Positions 1 to 7,053 of a stretch of DNA of 27,778 nt are shown here, in pieces (within the stretch, counting starts at the first letter, position 1; each line of letters begins with the position of its first letter). A program made the translations under genes and the position numbers. Under the pieces are notes generated by a model, which was not told the DNA's origin, made no database searches, and saw only the letters and a program-made list of their open reading frames with translations. This DNA comes from Bacteroidales bacterium UBA6408 (GTDB lineage Bacteria; Bacteroidota; Bacteroidia; Bacteroidales; UBA932), in the NCBI GenBank assembly GCA_002439805.1, contig DJPQ01000081.1, positions 1-27,778 on the forward strand. Direction: 5' to 3'.

Positions 1-43
1 CGCTGTTCTCCGCACGGCGCTCATGCGCCTTGTCGTTGTTCAT
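1..43 (-). CDS. 5' end of an unidentified gene, cut by window edge
   Basis: Reading the minus strand from an ATG at 43-41 gives an open frame to the window edge that begins MNNDKAHERRAENS. The stretch just upstream on that strand is A+T rich and contains AAAAGAA about 7 nt before the ATG, which is a plausible weak ribosome-binding site. Only 14 residues are visible and I do not recognise them, so no function is assigned. The frame is supported mainly by the upstream region looking like a leader and by the high G+C of the codons, which match the host rather than the neighbouring A+T-rich RM1 genes. It could also be a chance frame. Confidence 0.4.
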   Translation of the reverse strand, partial: MNNDKAHERRAENS

Positions 44-93
44 AATAAAATTCTTTTGAAAAAACTTGGCGAAAATTTCAAGAAAAAGAGTGA

Positions 94-180
94 GTGCAAG
101 GCTTGCGAAGAGGGCAAAACCGCAGCGACCTGACGGTTGTGAGGATTTTGACGTCGAAGCGTAACGCGGCAATCTCCTTT
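94..180 (+). repeat. Dispersed intergenic repeat, copy A
   Basis: This stretch matches, in reverse orientation, the stretch at 25522-25610, with roughly 85 percent identity by eye over about 88 nt. Both copies keep three small hairpins. Here they are GCAAG-G-CTTGC (96-106), CGACC-TGAC-GGTTG (126-139) and GCG-TAA-CGC (159-167). In the second hairpin copy A has a G.T pair where copy B has A-T, so pairing is kept although the sequence differs. It lies between the start of the truncated minus-strand gene and the RM1 promoter. A translated frame runs through both copies, but I regard it as incidental. Confidence 0.75.
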
Positions 181-210
181 TTAGTAAATTTTCGGGCGGC
201 AAAGGTATAT

Positions 211-228
211 AAAGATTTTGTATCTTTG
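211..228 (+). repeat. 18-bp direct repeat, left copy (promoter core)
   Basis: AAAGATTTTGTATCTTTG occurs here and again at 2487-2504 with no mismatches. The pair brackets RM1. Each copy ends in a TATCTTTG promoter core. The bases on either side of the two copies do not match, so the identity stops sharply. Confidence 0.85.
221..228 (+). promoter_or_regulatory. Bacteroidota -7 promoter element for RM1
   Basis: TATCTTTG fits the TAnnTTTG -7 consensus used by the Bacteroidota primary sigma factor. I see no clean TTTG -33 box 19-21 bp upstream. Transcription from it would start about 25 nt before the nuclease ATG at 259. It therefore also argues against starting that gene further upstream. Confidence 0.6.
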
Positions 229-258
229 TATGTTTTTGCGACTATTCCGCAAAAGAAT

Positions 259-936
259 ATGCAGATGATGAAAAAGAAATTGACAATACCGGCCTTGATT
301 GACTGTGCGAAGGGGTTTTGCTCGGAAGAAAGCGGCGTATTCAGGCCTGAATTGTTTGGTGTAACAGATGGTAAGGCTGTCGGGACTTTTGTGGAACATC
401 TTTTCAAGTCATATCTTTCAGAACGATATGAACTGCAAATCGGCAATTCCGCAGCCGGTTTGGATTTGCCGTCAGTCAATACGGATATTAAAGTCACGTC
501 AATTCGTCAGCCGCAGTCGAGTTGTCCTTATCGCGACAGCAGGCAAAAAATATATGGGCTTGGGTATAATCTGATTGTTTTTGTCTATCGGAAAGATGAT
601 GACGAAATACGAAGAGCCGGTAAATTGGAGCATTTGTCATGTACATTCGTTGAAGCTGCGCGAACGGCTGATTATCAGACGACGACAGGCTTGCTTGGAA
701 TCATTGAGAATAATGGTAATGCGGATGACATTTTTGCCTTTTTATCCGACCACAAAATTCCCGCAGATGAAGTTACATTAGCAAATATGGCTGAAGAAAT
801 ATTGAAGAACCCGCCGAAGGTCGGTTATCTTACTATTTCCAATGCTTTGCAATGGCGGTTGCAGTATGGCAGAATCGTGTCTTTGAATGAAGATGTTGAA
901 GGAATCACGTCTATTGTGAAATATGGTGGTGAATAG
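259..936 (+). CDS. Type II restriction endonuclease, PD-(D/E)xK fold (RM1)
   Basis: This 225-residue protein is probably the DNA-cutting half of a type II restriction-modification system. The core shows a PD-(D/E)xK-like arrangement: D69 in GLDLPSVNTDIK followed by D76-I-K78. A helix with acidic residues (FVEHLFKSYLSERY, about 44-57) precedes it, and a conserved-looking QPQSSCPYRDSRQKIYGLGY segment follows at 84-103. The frame is open from position 94, but the promoter core at 221-228 and the repeat at 94-180 lie inside that extension, so I place the start at ATG 259. In-frame ATGs at 265 and 268 are alternatives. The gene overlaps the downstream adenine methyltransferase by 14 nt, which is the main context for the call. 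Base composition is A+T richer than the host genes, suggesting transfer. The recognition site cannot be read from the sequence. Confidence 0.75.
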   Translation: MQMMKKKLTIPALIDCAKGFCSEESGVFRPELFGVTDGKAVGTFVEHLFKSYLSERYELQIGNSAAGLDLPSVNTDIKVTSIRQPQSSCPYRDSRQKIYGLGYNLIVFVYRKDDDEIRRAGKLEHLSCTFVEAARTADYQTTTGLLGIIENNGNADDIFAFLSDHKIPADEVTLANMAEEILKNPPKVGYLTISNALQWRLQYGRIVSLNEDVEGITSIVKYGGE

Positions 937-2482
937 CGGTTATATCGAGTTGAACCGCGACATTCATTCCGTTCGCGAGGAATTCGGGGATTGGCAGACG
1001 AATATGTCCCTTGCGTTGTCTGTCTGCAGGTTGCTTGAGTCCAGAAACATTAACCCTCAAGTTATAATTGAGCCGACTTGTGGCGTGGGGAATTTCATCA
1101 TGGCCGCGTTACAGGTATTTGACTCTGTTGAGGATATTTATGGTATTGACATACACAAACCCTACCTTGATGAGCTTCGGAATCGGCTTCTTCATAATGA
1201 AATTGCAGATGGTGTAGGGATTCATTTGTACAACGAAGACATATTCGAGTTTGACTTTCGTGAAATAAAGCATTTGCTGGCTGGCAGGACTGTCTTGGTG
1301 TTGGGAAACCCTCCGTGGGTGACAAACAGTCAACTCGGCGGCATGAGAAGCGGTAATGTCCCGCATAAGCATAACTTCCGGAAGTTGAAAGGAATGGATG
1401 CCATTACCGGAAAGAGTAATTTTGATGTTGCCGAGTATATTTGTCGTGAAATGATGGATTTGATGCTTGGTGAAAATGCTTCTCTTGCCTTATTGCTGAA
1501 GAATTCTGTCGTTAAGAATATCATCTATAGTCAGAAAGACTCCCCGACGCCGGTAGCCGACATATATCAATACAATATTGATGCTGCAAAGGAGTTTGGC
1601 GTTTCTGTCGCTGCGTCACTGCTGTCACTTTCCGCTGGTACTGATTGTTCTCGGCATTGTTCCGTATATGATTTTTATTCGGGAGAAAAAATTACTGAAT
1701 ACGGTTGGCTGAATGATTGCTTTGTCTCAAATATTGCTGAATATCAGAAATGTAGTGATGTGGATGGAGTGTCTTCGATGATTTGGTGGTCCGGTCTGAA
1801 GCACGATTGTGCTAAGGTTATGGAATTAACCCGTGAGAATGGAATATATCGTAATGGATTCGGTGAAATGGTTGATATCGAGGATGATATGCTCTATCCT
1901 TTGCTGAAAAGTTCTGATATTAAAGGTTATGGAATATCTTCTGTCCGTAAATATGTGATAGTGACTCAACATTCTATGTCCTCTTCAACGGATTACATAG
2001 AGCAGGGGTATCCCAAGGCTTTCAGATATTTGTCGGGGCATTCTGACTATATGGACGGACGCAGTAGCCGGATTTATAGAGGTAAGCCTCGTTTCAGCAT
2101 TTTCGGGATTGGGGATTATTCTTTCATGCCATATAAAGTAGTTGTTTCCGGCCTGTACAAATGCCCGAACTTCGCGGTTGTCGGCAAGATAGAGAATAAA
2201 CCGGTAATGGTCGATGACACCTGCTATTTATTGGGCTTTGATTCTCTGGAATATGCGGAGATTACACGACGGGTTCTTAATTCCGAGATTGTCAGAACTT
2301 TCTTGGATTCTCTGATTTTTCTTGATGCCAAAAGGGTGATAAACAAGGATTTGCTGATGAGAATTGATTTGCTGAAGGCATTGGATAAAATACCTTTATC
2401 CGAGTTTGAAGGATATGATCTTGATAAATATAGAGATTTTCTGAAATCACATATTGTTCCGCGTCAGACAACGCTGTTCTGA
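923..2482 (+). CDS. N6-adenine DNA methyltransferase (RM1, gamma-type order)
   Basis: This 519-residue SAM-dependent methyltransferase should methylate adenine in the site cut by the overlapping nuclease. Visible motifs in order are a motif X-like segment FGDWQTNMSLALSVC (21-35), SAM-binding motif I EPTCGVGNF (50-58), acidic motif II GIDIHKPYLDE (74-84), motif III NEDIFEFDF (104-112) and catalytic motif IV GNPPWV (128-133). The NPPW tetrapeptide is typical of N6-adenine enzymes. The order X, I, IV followed by a long C-terminal part resembles the TaqI/Eco57I-type group, in which the C-terminal half recognises the target. The ATG lies 14 nt inside the end of the nuclease gene, suggesting coupled translation. 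Sample lines here are near 40 percent G+C against about 60 percent in neighbouring host genes. The gene stops at 2482, and the second 18-bp repeat begins 4 nt later. Confidence 0.9.
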   Translation: MVVNSGYIELNRDIHSVREEFGDWQTNMSLALSVCRLLESRNINPQVIIEPTCGVGNFIMAALQVFDSVEDIYGIDIHKPYLDELRNRLLHNEIADGVGIHLYNEDIFEFDFREIKHLLAGRTVLVLGNPPWVTNSQLGGMRSGNVPHKHNFRKLKGMDAITGKSNFDVAEYICREMMDLMLGENASLALLLKNSVVKNIIYSQKDSPTPVADIYQYNIDAAKEFGVSVAASLLSLSAGTDCSRHCSVYDFYSGEKITEYGWLNDCFVSNIAEYQKCSDVDGVSSMIWWSGLKHDCAKVMELTRENGIYRNGFGEMVDIEDDMLYPLLKSSDIKGYGISSVRKYVIVTQHSMSSSTDYIEQGYPKAFRYLSGHSDYMDGRSSRIYRGKPRFSIFGIGDYSFMPYKVVVSGLYKCPNFAVVGKIENKPVMVDDTCYLLGFDSLEYAEITRRVLNSEIVRTFLDSLIFLDAKRVINKDLLMRIDLLKALDKIPLSEFEGYDLDKYRDFLKSHIVPRQTTLF

Positions 2483-2486
2483 TTCT

Positions 2487-2504
2487 AAAGATTTTGTATC
2501 TTTG
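2487..2504 (+). repeat. 18-bp direct repeat, right copy (promoter core)
   Basis: AAAGATTTTGTATCTTTG is identical to 211-228. This copy lies between the stop of the RM1 methyltransferase and rsgA. Confidence 0.85.
2497..2504 (+). promoter_or_regulatory. Bacteroidota -7 promoter element for rsgA
   Basis: TATCTTTG followed by CACC matches the TAnnTTTG consensus. It would give an rsgA leader of about 35 nt. Any -33 contact would lie at the end of the RM1 methyltransferase coding sequence, where there is no perfect TTTG. Confidence 0.65.
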
Positions 2505-2543
2505 CACCGCTTTCGGCGAAAAAAGAGTGCCGGGCGGGAAATT

Positions 2544-3542
2544 ATGGAAGGAACAGCGACGGTCGTCAAACATACGGGCAGCCATTATCTTTTGGCGCAG
2601 CTTCCCTCGTGGAGGCTGTTCCCTGCGGTGCTGCGCGGAAAGGTGCGGCTGAAGGGAAGTTCCGCGACCAATCCCGTGGCGGTGGGCGACAGGGTCGAGT
2701 TCCATGCTGACGGCGACTGCCTCTCCGACGGGGGCGTCCCTGCCACCGAGACGGCTCCGGCCGCGATCACGGCCATACTTCCGCGCCGCAACTACATCAT
2801 CCGCAAGTCCGTGAACCTCAGCCGGCAGGCGCATATCATCGCCGCCAATGTAGACCGCGCGTTCATCGTCGTCACCCTCGCCTTCCCGGAGGTCAAGCTC
2901 CCGTTCATCGACCGGCTGCTCGTCACCTGCGAGGTCTATGGCGTGAAGCCGGTCATCGTGCTGAACAAGAGCGACATCGTCGAGGAGTTCCGCGACGAGT
3001 TTGCGGAAGCGCGCGCGAATTTCCGCCGGATATATGAAAGCGCCGGCTACCGCATACTCGAAGTCTCCGCGAAGACCGGAGCCGGAGTTGATGAGCTCCG
3101 TGCGCTGTGCCTCGAAAAGTCCGGGGACGGGACTCCCGGCATATCCCTCTTCTCGGGAGTTTCCGGCGTGGGCAAGTCTTCGCTTATCAAGGCGATGGAC
3201 CCGTCGCTCAATCCCAAGACGGGACTCATCTCCGAGGCTCACCTTCAGGGGCGGCACACCACGACATTCTATGAGATGTACCCTCTCTGCGGGGGCAAGG
3301 GCGGGATAATCGACACTCCCGGCATACGGGGATTCGGACTCGTCGATCTCGCTCCCGAGGAAATATCCCTATATTTCCCGGAAATGCTGAAGGCTTCGGA
3401 GGACTGCCGCTTCACCCCGTGCACCCATACGCATGAGCCGGGCTGCGCTGTGAAGTCCGCCGTCGATGAGGGGACGATAAGCCCGGAGCGGTATGCCTCC
3501 TACCTCGGGATGCTGGAGGAATACACGAAGTACCGGAAATGA
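2544..3542 (+). CDS. rsgA: Ribosome small-subunit-dependent GTPase A
   Basis: RsgA (YjeQ) is a cytoplasmic circularly permuted GTPase that acts late in 30S subunit maturation. The 332-residue protein begins with an OB-fold region (about 1-70). The G motifs follow in permuted order: G4 NKSD (141-144), G5 SAKTG (175-179), P-loop GVSGVGKS (205-212) and G3 DTPG (257-260). The C-terminal zinc site has the family spacing C288-x4-C293-x-H295-x5-C301. I chose ATG 2544 because the upstream in-frame extension runs across the promoter core at 2497-2504. Codon use is G+C rich, like the genes that follow and unlike RM1 immediately upstream. It is the first gene of a co-directional run, with 41 nt to the MATE gene. 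Confidence 0.95.
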   Translation: MEGTATVVKHTGSHYLLAQLPSWRLFPAVLRGKVRLKGSSATNPVAVGDRVEFHADGDCLSDGGVPATETAPAAITAILPRRNYIIRKSVNLSRQAHIIAANVDRAFIVVTLAFPEVKLPFIDRLLVTCEVYGVKPVIVLNKSDIVEEFRDEFAEARANFRRIYESAGYRILEVSAKTGAGVDELRALCLEKSGDGTPGISLFSGVSGVGKSSLIKAMDPSLNPKTGLISEAHLQGRHTTTFYEMYPLCGGKGGIIDTPGIRGFGLVDLAPEEISLYFPEMLKASEDCRFTPCTHTHEPGCAVKSAVDEGTISPERYASYLGMLEEYTKYRK

Positions 3543-3583
3543 ATGCTAAATATCCTGAAATGCCTGTGAGATAATTGGTTAAG

Positions 3584-5026
3584 ATGTTGAAAAATATGAA
3601 CGGAATATCAGCAAGGGGCATAAACAAGGAAATATTCACGCTCGCCTTGCCGAGCATATTGGCGAACATCACCGTGCCGATTGTCGGAATGGTCGATATC
3701 GCCGTTGCCGGGCATCAGCCTGCCGGAGGGCTTTCTGCGGCCACGTTCATCGGCGGCGCTTCCATCGGCTCGATGCTCTTCGACCTGCTATACTGGAACT
3801 TCTCGTTCCTCAGGGTCGGGACCGGCGGCATGACGGCGCAGGCCTACGGCAGGGGCGACACGCGGGAGTGTGCCAACATACTCACCCGAGGAATCGGCAT
3901 CTCCTTCGGCGTCGCGGTCCTGTTCTGGATTCTGCAATGGGTCTTTGTCCAGTTCGCGTTCCTTTGCATTGACTGCACCCCAGAGGTTCGTGAACTCGCC
4001 ACCAGATATTTCTACATCAGAATCATCGCCGCTCCCGCGACCCTCAGTCTCATGGCGTTCAAGGGCTGGTTCATCGGGATGCAGGATGGGGTGAGCCCGA
4101 TGATTACCGACCTTGTGGTGAACGGCGTGAACATCGCCGTCAGCATATACCTTTCGCTGGGATTCACCCTCGGCTCCTTCACGTTTGAGGGCGTGGGCTT
4201 CAGCGGCATCGCGTGGGGAACCGTCGCCGCGCAGTACTGCGGACTTGTCACCGCAGTGGCAATCGTGCTAGGCAAATTCCGCCGCAGGGTGTTCTCCGGC
4301 TACGGCCGGAAGGACGTGAAGGCCGCGTTCAGGGGAGGGGAGACCCGCCGCTACTTCACGATGAACGCCGACCTCGTCGTCCGCTCGCTCAGCTTCATCG
4401 GCATCTATGTCAGCTTCTCAGTCATCGCCGCGCATTTCGGGGACATGACCCTGGCCGTCAGCTCGATAATGCTTCAGGTCCTGCTCCTGTTCTCCTATTT
4501 CACCGACGGCTTCGCCTATGCCGGGGAGGCGATGAGCGGAAAGTACATCGGAGCGGGGCATCGTGCCGGACTGCGGCTCACTGTCCGCTACACATTCATC
4601 TGGTCCGGTCTCGTGTGTCTGCTGTTTATGGTGTTCTACTACTTCGGCGGAGAGTGGATGCTCGAAGTCATGACCAACGACCGTGAAGTCATCGACGGCT
4701 GCGCACCCTATATGTTCTGGCTCATGGTGATGCCGGCGTTCGGCTGCGTCGCCTTCACATGGGACGGGATATACATCGGCGCGACGGCGGCCCGTCCCAT
4801 ACGCAATGTCATGCTGCTTTCCACGGCGTCTTTTCTCGCCTCCTACTTCATACTTGCCGCAGTGTTCCGTCCGGACGGGGCCATGGCCGTGCATCTTCTT
4901 CTGGCGGCCTATTTCGCGCACCTTGTCGTCCGCTCCGTAGCCCTGACCTTCGACTACCGTCGCACTGTGCTTTCACGGGTTTCATCGGAAATGGCCGCGG
5001 GCTTGGAAGATAGTGATAAAGAGTAA
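3584..5026 (+). CDS. MATE family multidrug/toxin exporter
   Basis: This inner-membrane protein of about 480 residues belongs to the MATE family (NorM/DinF type), which exports drugs or metabolites by Na+ or H+ antiport. It has about twelve hydrophobic segments. The N-terminal part, with ALPSILANITVPIVGMVDIAVAGH, resembles the first MATE repeat. The motif GTGGMTAQAYGRGD after the second or third helix is also typical, as is the second half beginning near MNADLVVRSLSFIGIYVSFSVIAA. The frame opens at a TTG (3575). I prefer ATG 3584, and ATG 3596 is also possible because no strong ribosome-binding site separates them. It follows rsgA by 41 nt and precedes the CYTH gene by 37 nt. The substrate is unknown. 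Confidence 0.9.
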   Translation: MLKNMNGISARGINKEIFTLALPSILANITVPIVGMVDIAVAGHQPAGGLSAATFIGGASIGSMLFDLLYWNFSFLRVGTGGMTAQAYGRGDTRECANILTRGIGISFGVAVLFWILQWVFVQFAFLCIDCTPEVRELATRYFYIRIIAAPATLSLMAFKGWFIGMQDGVSPMITDLVVNGVNIAVSIYLSLGFTLGSFTFEGVGFSGIAWGTVAAQYCGLVTAVAIVLGKFRRRVFSGYGRKDVKAAFRGGETRRYFTMNADLVVRSLSFIGIYVSFSVIAAHFGDMTLAVSSIMLQVLLLFSYFTDGFAYAGEAMSGKYIGAGHRAGLRLTVRYTFIWSGLVCLLFMVFYYFGGEWMLEVMTNDREVIDGCAPYMFWLMVMPAFGCVAFTWDGIYIGATAARPIRNVMLLSTASFLASYFILAAVFRPDGAMAVHLLLAAYFAHLVVRSVALTFDYRRTVLSRVSSEMAAGLEDSDKE

Positions 5027-5063
5027 TGTTTTGATGGTATAATACCTTGATATATAGACTAAT

Positions 5064-5573
5064 ATGGCACAGGAAGATACGGGGATACATCAGGAAATAG
5101 AGAGAAAGTTTCTCGTCGTCGGCGATGAATACAAGGCGGAGGCGTATGACTCCACACACATTATTCAGGGGTACATCAGCCGTTCTCCGGGCAGGACTGT
5201 CCGGGTGAGGATTCGCGGTGACAGGGGCTATCTGACGATAAAGGGCGGCGGTTCCGCGTCGGGTATGTCACGGCTTGAGTGGGAGAAGGAAATATCTGTC
5301 GATGAGGCGCTTCAGCTCATGCCGCTGTGCGAGCCTGGCATCATAGACAAGGCCAGATGGCTCGTGAATGCGGGGAGTCATGTCTTCGAGGTGGATGAGT
5401 TCTTCGGTGACAATGAGGGGCTTGTCGTGGCCGAAGTCGAACTCGGCAGCGAGGACGAGGAGTTCGAGCGTCCGGGTTGGCTCGGACGGGAAGTGACGGG
5501 AGACAGGCGCTACTATAACTCTTCACTGACGAAACGTCCTTACTGTCAATGGGGCTGCGGCAGTGCGGAATGA
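5064..5573 (+). CDS. CYTH-domain triphosphatase-like protein
   Basis: This 169-residue protein is a single CYTH (triphosphate tunnel metalloenzyme) domain. Small bacterial members hydrolyse inorganic tripolyphosphate or nucleoside triphosphates using divalent metal. The signature ExExK appears near the N-terminus as E11-I-E13-R-K15. It is followed by alternating basic strands (RTVRVRIRGDRGYLTIKG) and acidic strands (EWEKEI, FEVDEF, VAEVEL) that line the tunnel. The C-terminal segment WLGREVTGDRRYYNSSL is typical of the short clostridial-type enzymes. The length suits a stand-alone enzyme rather than an adenylate cyclase or thiamine triphosphatase fusion. It sits in the co-directional run between the MATE and MFS genes. 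The physiological substrate cannot be inferred. Confidence 0.88.
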   Translation: MAQEDTGIHQEIERKFLVVGDEYKAEAYDSTHIIQGYISRSPGRTVRVRIRGDRGYLTIKGGGSASGMSRLEWEKEISVDEALQLMPLCEPGIIDKARWLVNAGSHVFEVDEFFGDNEGLVVAEVELGSEDEEFERPGWLGREVTGDRRYYNSSLTKRPYCQWGCGSAE

Positions 5574-5622
5574 GGTTTCATGAAATCTTGTAGAATCCTG
5601 AAATTTGTAAAGACAGAGAGCG

Positions 5623-6972
5623 ATGAGTATCTATAGCTTTTTCAGAATAAGCCGGCCGGCGGCCTCACAGGCGCCGGAAGGGGAGATTGAACCGACCTAC
5701 AAAAAGGTGCGCCGCAGCACATTCCTCGGCGTGACAATCGGCTACAGTCTCTACTATGTCTGCCGCATGAGCCTCAGCGTGGTGAAGCAGCCGCTGATTG
5801 ACGGGGGAGTGCTGACGGCGGGGGAACTCGGACTTATCGGCTCCGGACTGCTGCTGATTTACGCCTTCGGCAAGTTCATCAACGGCTTCATCGCCGACTA
5901 CTGCAACATCCGCCGCTTCATGGGAATGGGGCTGCTGCTCTCGTCGGTGGTGAACCTCGTCATCGCCCTGCTCGGAATCGGCGTGACATCGTTCGGGGTG
6001 TCTCACGCGACGCTTTTCTTCTCCGCCGTCATTTTCTGGGGACTTAACGGCTGGTTCCAGTCCATGGGACCCGCCCCCGGAGTCATAAGCCTTTCCCGCT
6101 GGTTTCCCCAGTCCCGGAGGGGAACTTTCTACAGCATATTCTGCACGAGTCCGTACATCGGCGAATTTATATCATTCGTGCTCATCGCGGCCGTCGTCTC
6201 CGCATGGGGCTGGGAATGGGGTTTCCTCCTCGCGGCGCTCATCGGCTTTGCCGGATCGCTGCTCATCTTCCTGACAGTCAGGGACACGCCGGAGAGCTGC
6301 GGGCTTCCTTCCGTTCAAGAACTCTCGGGCGAAGAGATGAAACCCGAGGATTCGATGAGGACGCTGAGCCTCCAGAAAAGGGTGCTGAGACATCCGGGGA
6401 TATGGATTATCGCCGCGTCGTCAGCATTCATATACATAACGAAATATGCCATCACGGGCTGGGGCGTGCTGTTCCTCCAGAAGGCCAAGCTGTTTTCGCT
6501 GGAGAAGGCTTCGAGCATCATCGCCGTCGCGGCTCTGGTCGGCGGACTGGTCGGGACAGTTTCAGCAGGATGGATTTCGGACAGGCTGTTCAAGGGGGAC
6601 AGACTGCGTCCGGCTCTGCTTTCGGGACTTCTCGGAATCGTGATGCTGTCGCTTTTCCTCTTCACGGGGGGCGGGTTCGTGCTGAACACGGTCTATGTCG
6701 CGGTCTTCAACTTCGCGATGGGCGAGCTCTACTGCATCGTGGCCGGGCTTATGGCCATAGACATCGTGCCGCGCAAGGCCACCGGAGCGGCACTCGGAGT
6801 AGTCGGCGTTTCGAGCTATATTGCCGCCGCCGTTCAGGACATCGCGAGCGGCTATCTCATTCAGGAGAACGGAAGCGACTTCACCGCCGTGTCAATTTTT
6901 TGGATTGTTGCCGCTTTTTTGGCAACTTTGCTGCCGGTTCTGAACTGGAACAAGATGAAACGCCGTTCGTAG
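5623..6972 (+). CDS. MFS transporter, organophosphate:phosphate antiporter type
   Basis: This 449-residue inner-membrane protein has about twelve transmembrane helices and resembles the GlpT/UhpT/UhpC group of the major facilitator superfamily. Members exchange glycerol-3-phosphate or hexose phosphates for inorganic phosphate. Supporting segments are YSLYYVCRMSLSVVKQPL in the first helix, GLIGSGLLLIYAFGKFINGFIADY in helices 2-3, and GWFQSMGPAPGVISLSRWFP around helices 4-5. The start ATG 5623 follows a purine-rich AGAGAG stretch. It lies 49 nt after the CYTH gene and 81 nt before malQ. Co-orientation with malQ makes a sugar phosphate substrate attractive, but that is inference; glycerol-3-phosphate is equally possible. 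Confidence 0.87.
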   Translation: MSIYSFFRISRPAASQAPEGEIEPTYKKVRRSTFLGVTIGYSLYYVCRMSLSVVKQPLIDGGVLTAGELGLIGSGLLLIYAFGKFINGFIADYCNIRRFMGMGLLLSSVVNLVIALLGIGVTSFGVSHATLFFSAVIFWGLNGWFQSMGPAPGVISLSRWFPQSRRGTFYSIFCTSPYIGEFISFVLIAAVVSAWGWEWGFLLAALIGFAGSLLIFLTVRDTPESCGLPSVQELSGEEMKPEDSMRTLSLQKRVLRHPGIWIIAASSAFIYITKYAITGWGVLFLQKAKLFSLEKASSIIAVAALVGGLVGTVSAGWISDRLFKGDRLRPALLSGLLGIVMLSLFLFTGGGFVLNTVYVAVFNFAMGELYCIVAGLMAIDIVPRKATGAALGVVGVSSYIAAAVQDIASGYLIQENGSDFTAVSIFWIVAAFLATLLPVLNWNKMKRRS

Positions 6973-7024
6973 GGCGCATCGGACATGATGCCTGGACTAC
7001 ATGAGGCGGGTGCGCAAATGATTG

Positions 7025-7046
7025 ATAACACATATAATAACACATA
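7025..7046 (+). repeat. Tandem ATAACACATA in the malQ leader
   Basis: ATAACACATA is repeated exactly at 7025-7034 and 7037-7046, just ahead of the malQ ATG. A similar pair of TAACACA motifs precedes the SusE-like gene (20333-20349). It may only be an A+T-rich leader. Confidence 0.45.
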
Positions 7047-7053
7047 ATAAGAT

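Noticed and set aside
94..258. N-terminal extension of the RM1 nuclease to position 94
   Set aside because: The extension would be translated from the dispersed repeat and would contain the promoter core at 221-228, so the message would start after it. The similar frame in repeat copy B is explained by nucleotide identity.
2292..3257. Long minus-strand open frame (321 codons) opposite rsgA
   Set aside because: It runs antisense through all rsgA G motifs and across the rsgA promoter. Its protein is Arg/Asp/Gly-rich low-complexity sequence typical of shadow frames in high-G+C genes.
3575..3583. TTG start for the MATE gene
   Set aside because: An ATG nine bases downstream is a simpler start, and no ribosome-binding site favours the TTG.
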